In this document: positions 43,524-53,100 of the stretch, piece by piece
Numbering within the stretch: position 1 is the first letter of the stretch
Layout of the letters: each line of letters opens with the position of its first letter
Assembly: GCA_947588835.1 (NCBI GenBank)
Contig: CANPZS010000009.1
Location: 1-58,480 of the forward strand
Origin: an uncultured Bacteroidales bacterium
GTDB lineage: Bacteria; Bacteroidota; Bacteroidia; Bacteroidales; UBA932
Length of the DNA stretch: 58,480 nt
Direction of reading: 5' to 3'
Notes under the pieces: generated by a model
Told to the model about the DNA's origin: nothing
Database searches by the model: none
What the model saw: only the letters and a program-made list of their open reading frames with translations
Position numbers and translations under genes: made by a program

Positions 43524-43549
43524 GCTTGGAAAACTGTCGTTGCGCTGAG
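43500..43549 (+). repeat. 25-bp tandem duplication covering the stop codon of the PSD-like gene
   Basis: The segment 43500-43524 (CTTGGAAGGCTGTCGCTGCG then CTGAG) is repeated at 43525-43549 with three transitions. The first copy contains the stop codon; the second is untranslated. It is a small, now diverging duplication. Confidence 0.75.
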
Positions 43550-43576
43550 GCCGGCAATTTCTTGCAGGAACGGTAT

Positions 43577-43617
43577 AAAAAACCTCCCGACGTCTTATGC
43601 GACACCGGGAGGTTTTT
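43577..43617. terminator. Bidirectional terminator between the PSD-like gene and pckA
   Basis: AAAAAACCTCCCG (43577-43589) pairs with CGGGAGGTTTTT (43606-43617) around a 16-base loop. The flanking A and T runs let it work on both strands, as needed for the two convergent genes. Confidence 0.85.
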
Positions 43618-43639
43618 CGTATTCTGGAGTCATGCTCTT

Positions 43640-45247
43640 TTAACCGAGCTTCGGACCGGCGGCTACGAGGGCCTTGCCGGCGCGGTTGGACTCATATTTG
43701 TGGAAGTTCTTGATGAAGCGTTCGGCAAGATCCTTGGCCTTGGCCTCCCATTCTTCCGGCCTGGCGTATGTGTCGCGCGGATCGAGGATGCCCGTATCAA
43801 CTCCTTTGAGTTCGGTAGGAACAACGAAGTTGAAATAAGGGATGACTTTGGTCGGAGCCTGGTCGATGCTGTGGTTGAGGATGGCGTCTATGATGCCGCG
43901 GGTGTCGCGTATCGATATGCGCTTGCCTGTGCCGTTCCATCCGGTGTTGACAAGATAGGCCTTCGCGCCGCTCTTCTTCATCTTCTTGACGAGTTCCTCG
44001 GCGTATTTTGTAGGATGCAGTTCGAGGAAGGCTTGTCCGAAGCAGGCGGAGAAGGTAGGCGTGGGCTCGGTAATGCCGCGTTCGGTACCTGCGAGCTTGG
44101 CCGTGAATCCGGAGAGGAAATAGTATTTGGTCTGTTCAGGGCTCAGGATGGAAACCGGAGGAAGCACGCCGAACGCGTCGGCAGACAGGAAGATGACCTG
44201 CTTGGCGGCCGGAGCATGCGAGATGGGACGTACGATATTGTGGATGTGATAGATAGGATAAGATACACGGGTGTTCTCCGTGGTGCTCTTGTCAGCGAAA
44301 TCTATCTTGCCGTCCTCGCCCACCGTCACGTTTTCGAGAAGGGCGTCGCGGCGGATGGCGTTGTAGATGTCCGGTTCGGATTCCTTGTCGAGGTTGATGA
44401 CCTTGGCATAGCAGCCGCCTTCGAGGTTGAATACGCCTTTGTTGTCCCAGCCGTGTTCATCGTCGCCGATGAGGAGACGCTTGGGATCGGTGGAAAGGGT
44501 GGTCTTGCCGGTGCCCGACAGGCCGAAGAAAATGGCGGTGTTCTCGCCTTTCAGGTCGGTGTTGGCTGAGCAGTGCATGGAAGCTATGCCCTTGAGAGGC
44601 AGGTAGTAGTTCATCATGGAGAACAGACCTTTCTTCATCTCTCCGCCGTACCATGTGTTGAGGATTACCTGCTCCTTGGTGCTTACGTTGAACGCGATCG
44701 CCGTTTCGGAACGGAGGCCGAGCTCCTTGTAGTTGTCCACTTTGGCCTTGGCCGCGCAGTATACAATGAAATCGGGCTCCTGGTCGAACTCTTTCTTGTT
44801 CTGGGGGCGGATGAACATGTTGGTAACGAAATGTGCCTGCCATGCGACTTCCATGATGAAGCGCACTTTCATGCGGGTGTCCTCGTTGGCTCCGCAGAAA
44901 CCGTCCACGACGAAGATCCTTTTGCCCGAAAGCTGTTTTTGGGCGAGCTTCTTGAGGACTTTCCAGTTTTTCTCCGAGAGGGGATGGTTGTCATTGTGAT
45001 ACTCCTCGGAATCCCACCATACGGTGTCCTTGGAGTTCTTGTCCATAACGATGTATTTGTCTTTGGGAGAACGGCCTGTATATACGCCGGTCATGACATT
45101 GATTGCGCCGAGTTCGGTCTCCTGTCCTTTGTCGAAGCCTTCGAGCCCGGGCTTCGTCTCTTCATTGAACAGCACCTCGTATGAGGGGTTATAGATTACC
45201 TCTTTCACGCCGGTAATGCCATACTTCCGCAGATCTGCTTGTGTCAT
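43640..45247 (-). CDS. pckA: Phosphoenolpyruvate carboxykinase (ATP)
   Basis: A 535-residue enzyme interconverting oxaloacetate and PEP. In gut Bacteroidales it fixes CO2 on the way to succinate. It has [16 protein letters not shown] near the start, the P-loop [11 protein letters not shown] (about 248-258), the kinase-1a motif and the adenine-binding region [14 protein letters not shown]. The length and P-loop identify the ATP-dependent form. It is transcribed divergently from recQ. Confidence 0.96.
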   Translation of the reverse strand: MTQADLRKYGITGVKEVIYNPSYEVLFNEETKPGLEGFDKGQETELGAINVMTGVYTGRSPKDKYIVMDKNSKDTVWWDSEEYHNDNHPLSEKNWKVLKKLAQKQLSGKRIFVVDGFCGANEDTRMKVRFIMEVAWQAHFVTNMFIRPQNKKEFDQEPDFIVYCAAKAKVDNYKELGLRSETAIAFNVSTKEQVILNTWYGGEMKKGLFSMMNYYLPLKGIASMHCSANTDLKGENTAIFFGLSGTGKTTLSTDPKRLLIGDDEHGWDNKGVFNLEGGCYAKVINLDKESEPDIYNAIRRDALLENVTVGEDGKIDFADKSTTENTRVSYPIYHIHNIVRPISHAPAAKQVIFLSADAFGVLPPVSILSPEQTKYYFLSGFTAKLAGTERGITEPTPTFSACFGQAFLELHPTKYAEELVKKMKKSGAKAYLVNTGWNGTGKRISIRDTRGIIDAILNHSIDQAPTKVIPYFNFVVPTELKGVDTGILDPRDTYARPEEWEAKAKDLAERFIKNFHKYESNRAGKALVAAGPKLG

Positions 45248-45300
45248 AATGAATTGAATTTAATTGTTTACTTTATATGAATTACCATGTATAATTCATA

Positions 45301-45308
45301 CAAAAATA
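45301..45308 (-). promoter_or_regulatory. -7 promoter element of pckA
   Basis: Minus strand TATTTTTG, 54 bp before the pckA ATG, in an AT-rich divergent region. A minus-strand TTG lies 22 bp further upstream, so the -33 is weak. Confidence 0.45.
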
Positions 45309-45322
45309 GTAATTTTATTTGT

Positions 45323-45330
45323 TATTTTTG
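45323..45330 (+). promoter_or_regulatory. -7 promoter element of recQ
   Basis: TATTTTTG, 28 bp before the preferred recQ ATG at 45358. No clear -33 TTTG. Confidence 0.45.
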
Positions 45331-45357
45331 CAATATGCTTCAATGTTTTGTAAGGAA

Positions 45358-47235
45358 ATGCCGGCCTTAGAGATTCTGCGCAGATACTGGGGATACGAGA
45401 GTTTCTGTCCGGTCCAGGAAAAAATCATTTCAAGCGCCTTGAACGGCGACGACGTGCTCGCCCTGCTGCCTACCGGCGGCGGGAAGTCCGTATGCTTTCA
45501 GGTGCCGGCCTTGGCGAGGGACGGGATAGCCATAGTCGTGACGCCCCTTATAGCATTGATGAAAGACCAGGTGCAGCATCTTGAGGAAATAGGCGTCAAG
45601 GCCATGTCAATACATGCTGGAATGTCGCGCCGTGAGGTGGACGCCGCCCTCAACAATGCGGCGTACGGGGATTTCAAGTTCCTCTACGTCTCCCCGGAAC
45701 GGCTTTCGACAAGCCTGTTCCGCTCGTATCTTGGCCTCATGAAGGTGAATTTCATAGTCGTGGATGAGGCTCACTGCATATCGCAGTGGGGATACGATTT
45801 CCGTCCTGACTATCTCGGTATAGGAGACCTGAGGAATGCCGTTGACGCGCCTGTCATCGCCCTTACGGCCACCGCCACCCCGGCCGTCGCGGCCGATATC
45901 ATGGAGAAGCTCCGCTTCAGGTCGCCGAATCTGATCCGCGGAGGGTTCGAGAGGCCTAATCTGTCGTATGTGGTGCGCCGTTGCGAGGACAAGGCCGGAC
46001 AGCTGCTGAATATCTGCAACAGCGTTCCCGGCACGGGGATCGTATATGTGCGCAGCCGTGAGAAGGCGGAGGAAACGGCGCGGTTCCTGTCTTCGGCCGG
46101 GGCGCCCGCGTCTTTCTATCATGCCGGGCTGGATCCGGACCTGCGCGCCGAAAGGCAGGAACAGTGGAAGTCCGGGGCAATCAGGGTGATGGCCTGCACC
46201 AATGCCTTCGGCATGGGGATCGACAAGCCCGACGTCCGCTTCGTGGCGCATCTCGACATGCCGGAGAGCCCGGAAGCCTATTTCCAGGAAGCGGGCAGGG
46301 GAGGACGCGACGGGAAACGGTCCTATGCCGTGCTGCTGTGGAACGGGACCGACGTCCGCCGCCTGAAGCAAATAGAGAGTTCGGCGTTCCCTTCGCTGGA
46401 CTATATCGAGGACATATACCAGAAAGTACATATATTTTATGGCATACCATACGATGCTGGGGAATGGCGGGAACTGAAATTTGACATGAATGCCTTCTGC
46501 ACGCATTTCAAGCTGTCGAGGGCGCAGGTCTCGCATGCCGTCGGCTATATCGGCCGCGAGGGGCATTGGACACTCAGCGATGACACTGAAATCCGCACCC
46601 GCGTCATGATTTCCGTCTCGAGAAACGAACTGTACGGCGTGGACCTTCCGGAGGCCGGCATGGATTCTTTGATAGAAACGCTGATGCGCGGGTACGAGGG
46701 CATTTTCTCATATCCGGTGCCCATAGACGAGGCGGCCGTGGCCGTGCGCTGCGGCATAGGCGTGCCCATGCTTCGCCGCATGCTGTACCGCCTTTCGCTC
46801 GAACACGTCATCCGTTATATTCCCGGGGACCGGGCCGACATACTTTTGCTGAAGCACAACCGCCTGCGGCCGGGGAACGTGAATCTTTCTCCCAAGCGTT
46901 ACGCCATGCTCAAAGAGGCTTTCCACGAACGCATGCAGGCCATGCTCGACTATGTGGAGGAAGACGGGAGCTGCCGCTCCGCGTTCCTTCTCCGGTATTT
47001 CGGACAGGAGGACGCCCCGGACTGCGGAACGTGCGACGTCTGCCGCGGCCGCGTGAAGCGCGTGAAGGAGCTGGAAGCGTCCCTCGCCTCGTTCATCAGG
47101 TCGAGAAACGGGGCTTATACGCTCTCCGCCCTGGCGGCCGAGTTCGGCACCCCGCAGAACGGCTGCGTGACGGACTATCTTTCCGTACTCAGAAAAATGA
47201 TAGATGACGGCAAGGTGCCTCCGTATTCGGATTAG
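45358..47235 (+). CDS. recQ: ATP-dependent DNA helicase RecQ
   Basis: A 625-residue 3'-5' helicase of recombination and fork repair. It has Walker A LPTGGGKSVCF, DEAH in VVDEAHCISQWGYDFRPDY, helicase motifs IV-VI (GRGGRDG), and the RQC zinc site formed by CRSAFLLRYFGQ and CGTCDVC. No HRDC domain is obvious. I chose ATG 45358 (MPALEILRRYWGYESF) since the -7 element ends at 45330; ATG 45343 is possible, but the TTG at 45319 would lie upstream of transcription. It overlaps the convergent MBL gene by four bases. Confidence 0.93.
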   Translation: MPALEILRRYWGYESFCPVQEKIISSALNGDDVLALLPTGGGKSVCFQVPALARDGIAIVVTPLIALMKDQVQHLEEIGVKAMSIHAGMSRREVDAALNNAAYGDFKFLYVSPERLSTSLFRSYLGLMKVNFIVVDEAHCISQWGYDFRPDYLGIGDLRNAVDAPVIALTATATPAVAADIMEKLRFRSPNLIRGGFERPNLSYVVRRCEDKAGQLLNICNSVPGTGIVYVRSREKAEETARFLSSAGAPASFYHAGLDPDLRAERQEQWKSGAIRVMACTNAFGMGIDKPDVRFVAHLDMPESPEAYFQEAGRGGRDGKRSYAVLLWNGTDVRRLKQIESSAFPSLDYIEDIYQKVHIFYGIPYDAGEWRELKFDMNAFCTHFKLSRAQVSHAVGYIGREGHWTLSDDTEIRTRVMISVSRNELYGVDLPEAGMDSLIETLMRGYEGIFSYPVPIDEAAVAVRCGIGVPMLRRMLYRLSLEHVIRYIPGDRADILLLKHNRLRPGNVNLSPKRYAMLKEAFHERMQAMLDYVEEDGSCRSAFLLRYFGQEDAPDCGTCDVCRGRVKRVKELEASLASFIRSRNGAYTLSALAAEFGTPQNGCVTDYLSVLRKMIDDGKVPPYSD

Positions 47236-48182
47236 TCCTGTCCGATGACGAGCCCGTCATAGGCCGGCTGCACCGATGAGCGGATGCCGCGTTCGGAACA
47301 CATTCTCCGCAGGTCGCGGCAAAAATCCTCATGGCAGGGGAAAGTGTGCGAAAGGTGGGTCAGCCAGGTGTGTTCAGCCCCTGTCGCGTCCGCTATGGAC
47401 AGAGCCTCGTCAAGGCTGAAATGGGAATGGTGCTTTTTGTATCCGACGGTATTGAGGGTCAAATGCTTCAGTCCCTTTAATTTGTCGAATTCCTCCTCCG
47501 GTATCGAACTCATGTCGGTTATGTATGCTATGTCTCCGAACCGGAATCCGAGTACGGGCATCCTGTCGTGGAAGCCGCGTATCGGCACGATGTCGGCATA
47601 CATCCGGCTTCCCTCCGTCCCGGTGCCGTTGCCGGTGGCCGGCACGGCCCTGCCGACCGCGTTGTCGGACGCCTTCAGGGATCCGTCCTCCTGTTCGAAG
47701 AAATATCCCTTGTCATGGATCCATACGAGATTGCCGCCGGATTTGTTGTCGTAGATCCGGAAGGGCCTTTCGTCTATGAGATGGATATGCCATTCAGGCG
47801 CGCCGGGGTATTTTTTTTCGGCGAAGGCGTATGAATATTCTTGTCTGATGCTTTTCAGGACCTGTTCTTCGCAATATATCTCCACGGCTTTCCTGTCTAT
47901 GTAGTTGAGGGCGCGGACGTCGTCGAGTCCGCCGGTGTGGTCCTTGTGGTTGTGTGTCAGCAGCACGGCGTCGAGGTGGGACACCCCTGCGGCGAGCATC
48001 TGGGCACGGAAGTCCGGGCCGGCGTCGATAAGGATGTTCAGCCCTCCGTATCCGACCAATGCGGATGCCCTAAGCCTTTTGTCCCTCGGATCGGAGGAAC
48101 GGCATACGGGGCAGTCGCAGCCTATTATCGGCACTCCCTGCGAAGTCCCCGTCCCAAAGAATGTGAGTCGCGCCCTATCCAT
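47232..48182 (-). CDS. MBL-fold metallo-hydrolase (PhnP/RNase Z-like)
   Basis: 316 residues. The N terminus FFGTGTSQGVPIIGCDCPVC contains the GTGTSxGVP motif and a CxC-x2-C cluster as in PhnP-like phosphodiesterases. The metal-binding motif is THNHKDH, with further ligands in ITDMS and a C-terminal LTHLSHT. A long insert (about 145-200, including TGNGTGTEG) interrupts the domain. It probably cleaves phosphodiesters. It is the last gene of the tamB-rsmI-mtaB cluster, three bases after mtaB. Confidence 0.85.
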   Translation of the reverse strand: MDRARLTFFGTGTSQGVPIIGCDCPVCRSSDPRDKRLRASALVGYGGLNILIDAGPDFRAQMLAAGVSHLDAVLLTHNHKDHTGGLDDVRALNYIDRKAVEIYCEEQVLKSIRQEYSYAFAEKKYPGAPEWHIHLIDERPFRIYDNKSGGNLVWIHDKGYFFEQEDGSLKASDNAVGRAVPATGNGTGTEGSRMYADIVPIRGFHDRMPVLGFRFGDIAYITDMSSIPEEEFDKLKGLKHLTLNTVGYKKHHSHFSLDEALSIADATGAEHTWLTHLSHTFPCHEDFCRDLRRMCSERGIRSSVQPAYDGLVIGQD

Positions 48183-48185
48183 GTC

Positions 48186-49436
48186 TCAAATGATGATTTC
48201 GCTGATTTTTCCGACGAGTCCTTTGTCGTACGGCCTTTCGATCCGTATGTAATTCCCCGTGTAGCCTGACATCATGCCGTTTTTTTCTTTCGATTCCCAC
48301 AGCACTTTTTCAGGCAGGCCGCGGTTGTCTTCGATGAAATCCTCATGCAGGCGGCGGCACAGTTCTTCCAGTCTCGCAGCCCTTTCAGTCTTTATGCTGT
48401 CCTGCACCTGATCGGGGAAGGCGGCGGCTCTCGTGCCGGGGCGGGGAGAATAAGGGAAAACGTGTATATATGCCGGCCTTATCCGTTTTTCGAGAAATTC
48501 GTATGTCTCCGCGAAAAGGCTTTCCGTCTCCCCGGGCAGTCCGGTGATGACGTCTATGCCGAAAAAGACTTTGGATCTGCCGGGCTTTTCCATTGCAGTG
48601 CGTATGGCGTCGATGCGTGAAGCGAAAAGAGCCGTGTCGTAGCGCCTTCCTACGGCTTTCAGGATGATGTCGCTGCCGCTTTGCAGGGGAATGTGGAAAT
48701 GGGGCATGAATTTCGTGCCCGAAGCGATCCATTCGATTATTTCCGGGGTGACGAGATTGGGCTCTATCGATGAGATGCGGTATCTTTCTATCCCGTCCAC
48801 GCCGTTGAGCGCTTTCAGCAGATCAAGGAAACTCTCTCCCGTGCTGCGGCCGAAATCCCCTGTGTTGACCCCCGTGATGACTATTTCCCTGATGCCTCCG
48901 GCGGCGATTTTCCGGGCCTGCATGACGGCGTCGCATATGGGTATGTTGCGGCTCGTCCCTCTGGCGAAAGGTACCGTGCAATAGGCGCAGCGGTTGTTGC
49001 ATCCGTCCTGCACTTTGAGGAACGACCTTGTCCTCTCTCCAGAGGAATAGGCGGCGAAAGTGGCCGTATCCTTTGCGGGCTGGCGTCTTCCGTCTCCGGC
49101 AAGCATGCTTATGGTGTCCGGCACTACGCGCGCCTTTTCATCGGCCCCGAAAACGAGCTTCACGCCGTCTATGGCGGCCAGTTCGTCGCGTTTCATTTCG
49201 GCATAGCAGCCGGTGACGACTATGGACGCGTCGGGGTTGTGTCTGTGGCAGCGCCTTATTATGTTGCGGCATTTGTTTTCGGAATGCGTGGTGACGCAGC
49301 AGGTGTTTACAAGATAAACGTCGGCGCGGCCGTCCGGAGGCACGGTCTCGAACCCTCCGGCGATAAAGCCCCGCTCGTATGTGGACGTCTCGGCATAATT
49401 CAGTTTGCAGCCGAGTGTGATGAACGCTATTTTCAT
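48186..49436 (-). CDS. mtaB: tRNA (t6A37) methylthiotransferase
   Basis: A 416-residue radical-SAM enzyme converting t6A to ms2t6A at position 37 of tRNA. The N-terminal iron-sulfur cluster uses Cys in LGCKLN, NTCCVT and TGCYAE. The radical-SAM cluster is CNNRCAYC, and a TRAM-like C terminus follows. The start at MKIAFITLG overlaps the methylase stop as ATGA; 46 upstream codons are spurious. Its substrate t6A needs TsaD, which is encoded divergently at 54.8 kb. Confidence 0.93.
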   Translation of the reverse strand: MKIAFITLGCKLNYAETSTYERGFIAGGFETVPPDGRADVYLVNTCCVTTHSENKCRNIIRRCHRHNPDASIVVTGCYAEMKRDELAAIDGVKLVFGADEKARVVPDTISMLAGDGRRQPAKDTATFAAYSSGERTRSFLKVQDGCNNRCAYCTVPFARGTSRNIPICDAVMQARKIAAGGIREIVITGVNTGDFGRSTGESFLDLLKALNGVDGIERYRISSIEPNLVTPEIIEWIASGTKFMPHFHIPLQSGSDIILKAVGRRYDTALFASRIDAIRTAMEKPGRSKVFFGIDVITGLPGETESLFAETYEFLEKRIRPAYIHVFPYSPRPGTRAAAFPDQVQDSIKTERAARLEELCRRLHEDFIEDNRGLPEKVLWESKEKNGMMSGYTGNYIRIERPYDKGLVGKISEIII

Positions 49437-50140
49437 GACAGAAGGAGGAATACGCACGGACGCTTGCCTATTGCGGGCCTGCAGGATTTCCATTCGTCTA
49501 CGGTTTTGGTGCGGATGAACATGTCCGGCATCGTGATGTCGGCGGCTATGCACACTCTGGTGCCGCCCCTGCATGTCTGCAGGATGTCGGCGAGCATGGC
49601 GTCGTTGCGGTACGGTGTCTCGATGAAAATCTGGGTCTGTCCGTTCGCCGCCGAACTGCGCTCCGCACGCCTGAGCGCGGCTCTCCTTTCCTCCGGCTTG
49701 ACCGGAAGGTATCCGAGGAATGCGAAAGACTGCCCGTTCAGGCCTGAAGCCATCAGGGCGAGCATGATGGATGACGGGCCGGTCATGGGGATCACGTCGA
49801 TGCCGCTGCCGTGGCAGAGGGCCGCGAGCTGCGCACCCGGATCCGCGACCGCCGGCAGTCCGGCCTCGCTTATGAGACCTGCGTCCCGGCCGCCGTCGAA
49901 GATATGCATCAGGCTTTCCACGTCGGCCTGCGTACTGTGTTCGTTCAGCTCATGGAATTCGAGTTCATCGATATGCCCCTTCAGCCCGGCGCGCGACAGG
50001 TATCTGCGCGCGGTGCGCACGTCTTCCACCACATAGACGCGTATGTCTTGCATGAGCTCCAATACCGGCGCCGGGATCACTTCCGACGGCTCGCAATCCC
50101 CGATGGGGGACGGTATGAGATACAGTCTGCCTTTGGTCAT
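49433..50140 (-). CDS. RsmI-like SAM-dependent methyltransferase
   Basis: A 235-residue tetrapyrrole-methylase-fold protein. It has YLIPSPIGD near the start, ISEAGLPAVADPGAQLA and VIPMTGPSSIMLALMASGL, all typical of RsmI (16S rRNA 2'-O-ribose C1402). It lacks the RsmI C-terminal domain and the initial strand is diverged, so it belongs to the shorter RsmI-like group of Bacteroidetes and its target may differ. It overlaps both tamB (50137-50140) and mtaB as ATGA. Confidence 0.85.
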   Translation of the reverse strand: MTKGRLYLIPSPIGDCEPSEVIPAPVLELMQDIRVYVVEDVRTARRYLSRAGLKGHIDELEFHELNEHSTQADVESLMHIFDGGRDAGLISEAGLPAVADPGAQLAALCHGSGIDVIPMTGPSSIMLALMASGLNGQSFAFLGYLPVKPEERRAALRRAERSSAANGQTQIFIETPYRNDAMLADILQTCRGGTRVCIAADITMPDMFIRTKTVDEWKSCRPAIGKRPCVFLLLS

Positions 50141-53100
50141 TGGTTTTCGCTCCTTATTATTTTCCCGTCTTCTCCTATTCTCAGCGTCACCCTTTCGGCG
50201 CTTCTGCGGGACGCTTCACGTCTGCTTTCCTGTTCGTTCTTTTCTCTCCGAGGCCTGAAAAGATCCCGCAGGTATTGGCGTATGCCGTAGAATTCCTGCT
50301 GGAAAGATATGCCGGCCCCGTTGCGCTGCGATACGTCGAGATAGTTGGTGTATTGGTCGGCGGACCGTGAAAACAGGTTTACCCTGAATGTGCCGGGCCT
50401 GTCCACCTTTATTTCTATTTCAAGGTCTCCGACCACCTGCGAGGATGAGTACGGGCCGTAGTTTTTGTTGCCGATGGTGCCGTTGACGACCACCCTGTTG
50501 TTGAACAGCTGCGTGGACACGGCCAGGTCGAATATGTCCTGCCCCTTGTCGTTGGATTCGTAGGAGAGGCCGAGGTCCAGCGGAATGTCGAGCTTCTGGA
50601 AAATGGTGTTCAGCTGGCTCGCCATGATCTCGGTGACGTTGATGAGGCTTGTGTTGTTGACGATTCCCGACTCTTCGGACGGCAGGAAACTGTTGGCCAC
50701 GAGCAGGGATATGAACTGCTTCTGTACCTTGTCTTCCGTATTGAGGGCGCTTTCCACGCGTCCGAGCGTGGTGGGATCGAGGTCCGGTACGTTGATGGAA
50801 AGATCGAGCTGGGGATTGCGCAGTTTGCCCCGCACTCCTATCCCGCATTCCACGGTACGCCTCGACGATATGCTTGACGTATCGGCGAGCAGCGCCGTAA
50901 GGGAACTTTTGGTGCGGTACATGCCGCTGATGTCCAGGTCGCTGTCCATTATGTCCCCGTTGAAGCGTATTGAGCTGCCGTCCTGTATGGTGAAATCGCG
51001 GGACACTATCCCGAGGACGGAAAGGTGGTAGTTCCCGGAGCTTATCACGTAGTTCCCGTTAAGGCTGAAGATGTCCTTCGAAGGGTTTACGGCTATGTCG
51101 ATGACTCCCGAGCCGGAGCCGGTGAGTATGTTGCCTGTGGATTTGTCCACTTCTATCAGGGCTGTGAGGTCGGGCGTGGCGTTCACCCTCAGGTTGACGG
51201 ACAGCCCGGACCCTGATTTCTTGGCTCTGTCGAAGGTCCGCATGAGCTCTTCGTAGGGGTCGGTCCGTATTTCGCCGAGGTCTTTCGTGAAGGAGAGCAG
51301 GTTGCCGCTGCGGGTGATGGCCGAGCTGCCGAGAGGGATGTGAATCTGTCCGGCGCGGCCCGATGTGGAGGCGTTGATGTCGAGCCTGACGGCGTTGAGC
51401 GGGCCTGAGATGCCGATCCTGCCAGATGCGGATATGTTGCCGTAGAAGTTCGCGTTATCGGCGGACCGGGTGTTCAGGCATTCCATGTTGCGGAATACCG
51501 CCGACGCGTCTATGCCCATGTCGCTGAAACCGTTGAACTGCAGTGTCCCCCTGAATATGCCGGTGCCGTCGAACCGGTCTTTCAAGGCCATGTCGTCGAA
51601 ATGGACTCCGTAGTCGTCGAGATGGAAGGCTCCCTCGACGCCGTAAGGCACTTGGGTGAAGCCGAGAACGAAGCCTGCATCCGAAAGGCGCGTGTCCTGG
51701 CTGGACAGATGTATGTCGTTGAACCGGCCCGATGCGCGCAGCCGCCCCGAAAGTCCTCCGTGCATTTCGCTGAACAGCGAAGCGAGGACTGGTCCGGCGA
51801 AGCCGATGTCGAAATTGTCGAACGCTACGTTGACGTCCAAGGATTTGTCGGCGGGCTTTACCCAGCCTCCTGCGTTGAGCGGCAGCCTGCCGTCCATTTC
51901 TTCGCGTGCGGCGACGGAGAATCTTTCATTGTCCGCGTCCCATAGGCTTGCGAAACGCAATGTGCCCGCTTCTTTTCCGGCAATCTCGGCATTTTCGAGG
52001 GAAATGTTCGCGAGCAGGCCGTGCGCAGGTTCGGCGGGAGAGGTGACGAGCACTTTTCCCGATGCCCTGCCTTGAAGCCCGAAGTCCTGTTTCAACGCTT
52101 TGTTGAGTACATTGACGTCGAAGTTGTTTACAAGGAGTGAAAGAGTGTCGCTCCTGTCTTTGGAAAAGCCGCCCTGCAGGCTGACGGACTGTCCGCTGCA
52201 CAGCGCGGTGAAGCCGTCTATGCTTATGCCGTCTCCGGAATACGCTATGTCTGAAGATGATATTTCCCACCGCCCGGCATCGAAATAAAGCGTTGAAGGC
52301 ATTATCCTGGCCTTTGCCGCAAGGCTGTCGCCGGAAGCGCCCGTTTCCCCCTTTATGTTGATCGTCCCCCTGCCGTCTTCTTCGGAACCGTTGTCGAAAG
52401 AATATGACAGGCCGAAACGCCCGCCGGACGTGAACAGGCCGAGTCTGTTGTCCCTGAGGCGCAGGCTGCCGGCCTTGATTTCCGAACTGGCGATGTCAAC
52501 GCCGATGCTGTCCGTGACGCTGATCGCCCTGACGGTGACGTCGCGTATGTATTTGTCCATGTACGCAAGCCGTCCGGACGACAGGCTGCCTTCTGCGATG
52601 CCGTTCCCGCCGAGGCTCAGCTTCAGCAAAGTGCTGTCCGCTATGTAGATTCCGGGCATGACGAAAGACAGCAGCTCCCGCGTGTCTTTGAGGCGTATTT
52701 CCATGTCGTAGTCTTGGCCTCCTGCCGGTTCCTGTCCTGCCGTCAGCCCCCTGATGCCGGCCAGCATCGCCCCCAATGAGCCGCTTCCCCTGAATCTGCC
52801 TTCGGCGAATGAAGAGCTGAACCGTATGTTTTGTATATTTTCGTTGGCATAGGACTTTATGGAAACGGTGCCGATGTCATGCCGGCCGGCGTCGTTTTCG
52901 AGCATTATGTCCCCGACGGAGACGTACCCGAGGATGTCGCCCCTTGAGGTGCGGGAAAAATTGGCTTCGCTCTGCAGAGATACTTTGGAAACGCCTCTCT
53001 TGTCTATGTTCAGGGCGTTGAGGTCGGCGTAGGCTATGTCGGCGTTGAAGCGGTATGCCTCTTTCGCGGCGCCGCCGGACAGGTCAAGCCTGCCGTTGAA

